Positions 62,501 through 64,000 of a DNA stretch of 64,000 bases are shown piece after piece. The translations under genes and the position numbers were made by a program. The notes beneath the pieces are model-generated. The model did not search any database. It was not told the origin of the DNA and saw nothing but the letters and a program-made list of their open reading frames with translations. The DNA lies in NCBI RefSeq assembly GCF_018691265.1, contig NW_024881329.1, forward strand, positions 2,046,001-2,110,000, written 5' to 3'. Origin of the DNA: Tyto alba (taxonomy: Eukaryota; Chordata; Aves; Strigiformes; Tytonidae). Positions within the stretch are counted from its first letter, which is position 1. Every line of letters starts with the position of its first letter.

Positions 62501-63767
62501 TTCTGAGTGTTGTCGTCTCCCCTGCCTCAACGCCCTCTCCCCCCGCTGCCCCAAGCCCCCCATCCCTGATTAAGCTGATAATACTTGGGGACCAAATGAG
62601 TTCTTCTCGGGAGCCTGTGTGAGGTTTTTTCTGTAATCCTGCAAAATCTTGCTGTGCTGACAACAACAGAGGTCAGCTTCAGTTTATTTCTACAGTTTAA
62701 AATTAAATCTGATGCTTGTAGCTGTGGCCCCTATAGCTCTTTGGTATCTCCTTAAGCTGTAGAGTGAAAATTAATAATTCTTTCAAAATGTGGAATTTCA
62801 AAACTGAGAATGCTGAGAAGACTGTGTTTTATTACTGTCTTGCTGGCATCGGACACTGTTTCTTCACTGCAGTAGCTTATGGGGAGCAGTAGAGCAGATC
62901 AACTTCCACCGCAGAATCAGAAAGTCAAGAAGCCAGAAAGACACATTCCCAGGCCATGTTTATGTGAAAAAGCAGAAGTTGAAAGAAGATGACTCATTTC
63001 ATGTAAATTTACTTGCACACTTCAGCGTTTACATGTGTTGCTTTCTTCCAAGCTCATGCTGTAGGATATTAATACACTTGTCTAAAGTACATACCTGTCC
63101 TATCTGGGCATCTGTTGATACAAGGCAAGCCCGACACGAAACCTGCAGGTAACTAATTGACTGTTGGCCTCGTGACAATTTGATTTCAGCCAGTTATTAG
63201 CTCATTTGTGTCCAGTGGCACCAGTTACCCAGTGCACTGTGGACCACAAACTCATTCACCCCAGTTAGGGTAATAGTGGGGTATTCTGTACGAACACCTC
63301 CATCCTTGCAGCACTTGCACAGATTTGAATATGTACACTACAGAAACAAAACCTGACAATTTGTATTTTTGTCATGTTATTTAAAAGCAGGAAGCTGTCT
63401 CAGTCTCCAGTGACCTCTTTCTAGGTGCCTGAAAGTGAGAATAACATGAAAAACTCATAGTTTATGTGAAGGGTATATCAGTGTTCATTCTGCATTTGAA
63501 AGGTTATGAAAATGCATTTGTTTTAAATTTGACTGTGGATTATAGTAGTTTTATCTCTTCAGTAAGTTGCCTGTGTTTTCCAAATAAAGATGAAGTCATC
63601 CTGATCTTTTGCTGTGTGTCTTATTGCAGACTGAGAGAGATGTAAGTGTACGACAAAGAGCTGTAGATCTCCTGTACGCCATGTGTGACCGGAGCAACGC
63701 CCAGCAGATTGTGGCTGAAATGCTGAATTACTTGGAGACTGCTGATTATTCCATTAGAGAAGAAATT
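29466..63767 (+). CDS. AP2A2: AP2A2 (AP-2 complex subunit alpha-2), 5' portion, ten exons, partial
   Basis: Spliced translation of ten exons gives 424 continuous residues (1,272 nt) with no stop. It begins [20 protein letters not shown] and is nearly identical to vertebrate alpha-2 adaptin over the stretch. Known role: large subunit of the AP-2 heterotetramer (alpha, beta2, mu2, sigma2). AP-2 links plasma-membrane PI(4,5)P2 and cargo to clathrin during endocytosis. What is present is the first half of the alpha-solenoid trunk. It includes the basic KKKY phosphoinositide patch at residues 55-58 and Arg21, which contributes to the acidic-dileucine cargo site with sigma2. The rest of the trunk, the hinge and the C-terminal ear lie beyond the window. 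AP2A1 is the paralogue; the N-terminal sequence and the CHID1 neighbour favour AP2A2. Confidence 0.97.
31481..31565. repeat. 16-bp perfect inverted repeat with 53-nt loop
   Basis: GACAGCTATTTGGGAG at 31,481-31,496 and its exact reverse complement CTCCCAAATAGCTGTC at 31,550-31,565. Transcribed as part of AP2A2 intron 1, it could fold into a stem-loop. Origin unknown. Confidence 0.9.
40181..40258. repeat. A-rich low-complexity tract
   Basis: Nearly pure A with scattered C (AAAACAAAACAACAAC type). No recognised element attached. Confidence 0.85.
43309..43377 (+). CDS. AP2A2: AP2A2 exon 2 (residues 23-45)
   Basis: 69 nt, too short for simple ORF detection. Reads (C)[18 protein letters not shown] then SKFK. 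Acceptor TTTGATTTCAG, donor AAAG|GTAAGT. Forms the first helix of the trunk, with basic residues near the membrane-facing surface. It sits alone between the two largest introns. Confidence 0.97.
49361..49525. repeat. AT-rich low-complexity region
   Basis: About 160 bases of almost pure A/T (ATAATA, TATTAT and ATATAT units). An easily melted, repeat-like stretch in intron 2. Confidence 0.85.
51606..51690. repeat. A/C-rich low-complexity tract (CAAAA)n
   Basis: AAAACAAAACAAAACA-type repeats. The complementary strand is a T/G tract. Confidence 0.85.
53602..53744 (+). CDS. AP2A2: AP2A2 exon 3 (residues 46-93)
   Basis: Reads (G)[20 protein letters not shown], then [18 protein letters not shown] and SNRYTEKQI. 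Acceptor TTGCTTTCCAG, donor ATT|GTGAGT. Lys55-57 and Tyr58 form the conserved PI(4,5)P2-binding patch that recruits AP-2 to the plasma membrane. Confidence 0.98.
54309..54502 (+). CDS. AP2A2: AP2A2 exon 4 (residues 94-157)
   Basis: Reads [20 protein letters not shown], then [20 protein letters not shown] and [20 protein letters not shown], ending ILVA with Gly158 split. Acceptor TCTGAATCACAG, donor GG|GTAGGT. A second in-frame acceptor lies 153 bp upstream at 54,155 (see findings). Confidence 0.98.
54503..56353 (+). other. AP2A2: AP2A2 intron 4
   Basis: 1.85 kb, AT-rich, between exons 4 and 5. Nothing recognised. Confidence 0.8.
56354..56483 (+). CDS. AP2A2: AP2A2 exon 5 (residues 158-201)
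   Basis: Reads (G)[18 protein letters not shown], then [20 protein letters not shown] and NDQHL. Acceptor TTATGTCTTGCAG, donor TTG|GTAAAT. Helical repeat segment of the trunk. Confidence 0.98.
56949..56981 (+). repeat. T26 run followed by C7
   Basis: Homopolymer tract within AP2A2 intron 5, about 300 bp before the CR1 copy. Length is likely polymorphic. Confidence 0.85.
57285..59375 (-). mobile_element. CR1 non-LTR retrotransposon, 5'-truncated, antisense in AP2A2 intron 5
   Basis: The right-hand (3') terminus of the element lies at 57,285, with the CATAGAAT motif and the typical CR1 3' tail (AAGGGACCTTAAAGATCACC on the plus strand). Reading the minus strand toward it gives CR1 reverse-transcriptase signatures: [19 protein letters not shown] near 58,480-58,430, [18 protein letters not shown], and [11 protein letters not shown] near the C-terminus. 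The coding sequence switches frame several times and is dead. At about 2.1 kb against 4-5 kb for full-length avian CR1, it is 5'-truncated. The 5' limit near 59,375 is approximate. Confidence 0.92.
57340..58577 (-). pseudogene. broken CR1 ORF2 (reverse transcriptase, C-terminal part)
   Basis: Fragments in different frames: 58,577-58,167 (RT palm with [12 protein letters not shown] and SGVPQG), about 58,031-57,639 ([12 protein letters not shown] and [12 protein letters not shown] regions) and 57,759-57,340 ([11 protein letters not shown] and [11 protein letters not shown]). The YADD/FADD catalytic box is not intact in a single frame. Inactivated by indels; CpG-rich remnants remain. Confidence 0.88.
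59580..59681 (+). CDS. AP2A2: AP2A2 exon 6 (residues 202-235)
   Basis: 34 codons, phase 0 at both ends: [20 protein letters not shown], then [14 protein letters not shown]. Acceptor TTGTTTTTCTAG, donor AGA|GTGAGT. Being a phase-0 exon divisible by three, its skipping would keep frame. Confidence 0.97.
59682..61095 (+). other. AP2A2: AP2A2 intron 6
   Basis: 1.4 kb, no recognised element or gene. Confidence 0.8.
61096..61204 (+). CDS. AP2A2: AP2A2 exon 7 (residues 236-271)
   Basis: Reads [20 protein letters not shown], then [16 protein letters not shown] and the first base of a split codon. Acceptor TTATTTTACAG, donor CCAG|GTAATG. Conserved trunk segment. Confidence 0.98.
61715..61865 (+). 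CDS. AP2A2: AP2A2 exon 8 (residues 272-321), tandem NAGNAG acceptor
   Basis: Reads (E)[18 protein letters not shown], then [20 protein letters not shown] and [11 protein letters not shown] with Ser322 split. Acceptor TTCTTCTCCAG|AAG. Use of the second AG, three bases later, removes Glu272 without shifting frame. Donor CAG|GTGAGC. Confidence 0.97.
62308..62476 (+). CDS. AP2A2: AP2A2 exon 9 (residues 322-378)
   Basis: Reads (S)[18 protein letters not shown], then [20 protein letters not shown] and [18 protein letters not shown]. Acceptor TGTTCTGTGCAG, donor AAG|GTAAAT. Conserved armadillo/HEAT-like repeat of adaptins. Confidence 0.98.
62477..63629 (+). other. AP2A2: AP2A2 intron 9
   Basis: 1.15 kb. 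A short C-rich pocket lies at about 62,520-62,570. No recognised element. Confidence 0.8.
63630..63767 (+). CDS. AP2A2: AP2A2 exon 10 (residues 379-424), last exon in the window
   Basis: 46 codons reading [20 protein letters not shown], then [20 protein letters not shown] and SIREEI. Acceptor TCTTATTGCAG, donor ATT|GTGAGA in phase 0. The next family residues (LKVAILAEKY region) are absent after this point, so the exon ends at the donor and the gene continues beyond 64,000. Confidence 0.97.
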
Positions 63768-64000
63768 GTGAGATACTTGTGCTTCTTTATCTTTTTCATA
63801 GCTGGTTTTGCCACCATCTGTATCATTTACTGATTGGGATGCTGGATAGTCTCTGATGGAGATTCTTTTTCATAGTGGTTTTAAAAAAAAAAAAAATCAA
63901 ACCCCACTAAGTTTGTAGTCTAATAGCAAAGAATGTTCTTCATTTAAGTTAAACTAGTGGGGGAGGGGGGGAAAAACAAACCTTAGAAATCAGGAATTTA

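Noticed and set aside
1..64000. Search for a novel defence, CRISPR, biosynthetic or mobile gene system
   Set aside because: The window is ordinary vertebrate DNA with two spliced housekeeping-type genes; nothing supports such a system.

Overview
This is a vertebrate nuclear genome window, most likely from a bird. It carries compact spliced genes with GT-AG introns and a CR1-type LINE with avian-style sequence. Two genes are readable. They point away from each other (head to head), with their 5' ends about 5.8 kb apart. The pair CHID1 (minus) and AP2A2 (plus) is also adjacent and divergent in human 11p15.5, so the order looks like conserved synteny. I cannot name the species from the sequence alone.

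Left part (1-23,700), minus strand: the 5' portion of CHID1 (stabilin-1-interacting chitinase-like protein, SI-CLP). One probable non-coding first exon lies in a CpG island at about 23.25-23.75 kb. Seven exons follow at 20,225-20,367, 18,647-18,799, 17,760-17,892, 16,735-16,779, 15,307-15,413, 13,772-13,833 and 4,597-4,689. They cover roughly the first 235 of about 393 residues, and the rest lies beyond the left edge. The first coding exon has a one-base frame disruption inside the signal peptide, which is the most notable anomaly in the window.

Middle (23,700-29,460): the intergenic interval between the two promoters. It holds no recognisable gene. Its right end becomes a second CpG island containing a 23-base G run and GC boxes.

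Right part (29,466 to the end), plus strand: the 5' portion of AP2A2, the alpha-2 (alpha-C) large subunit of the AP-2 clathrin adaptor. Ten exons encode residues 1-424 of about 940, with every splice junction and phase consistent; the gene continues past the right edge. Introns 1 and 2 are long (13.8 and 10.2 kb). Intron 5 contains a 2.1 kb 5'-truncated, frame-broken CR1 element in antisense orientation.

I see no operon, CRISPR, viral or prokaryotic system. The points worth a second look are gene-structure details: the CHID1 frameshift, tandem NAGNAG acceptors in both genes, an open in-frame alternative acceptor for AP2A2 exon 4, an intronic hairpin, and promoter-proximal motifs.
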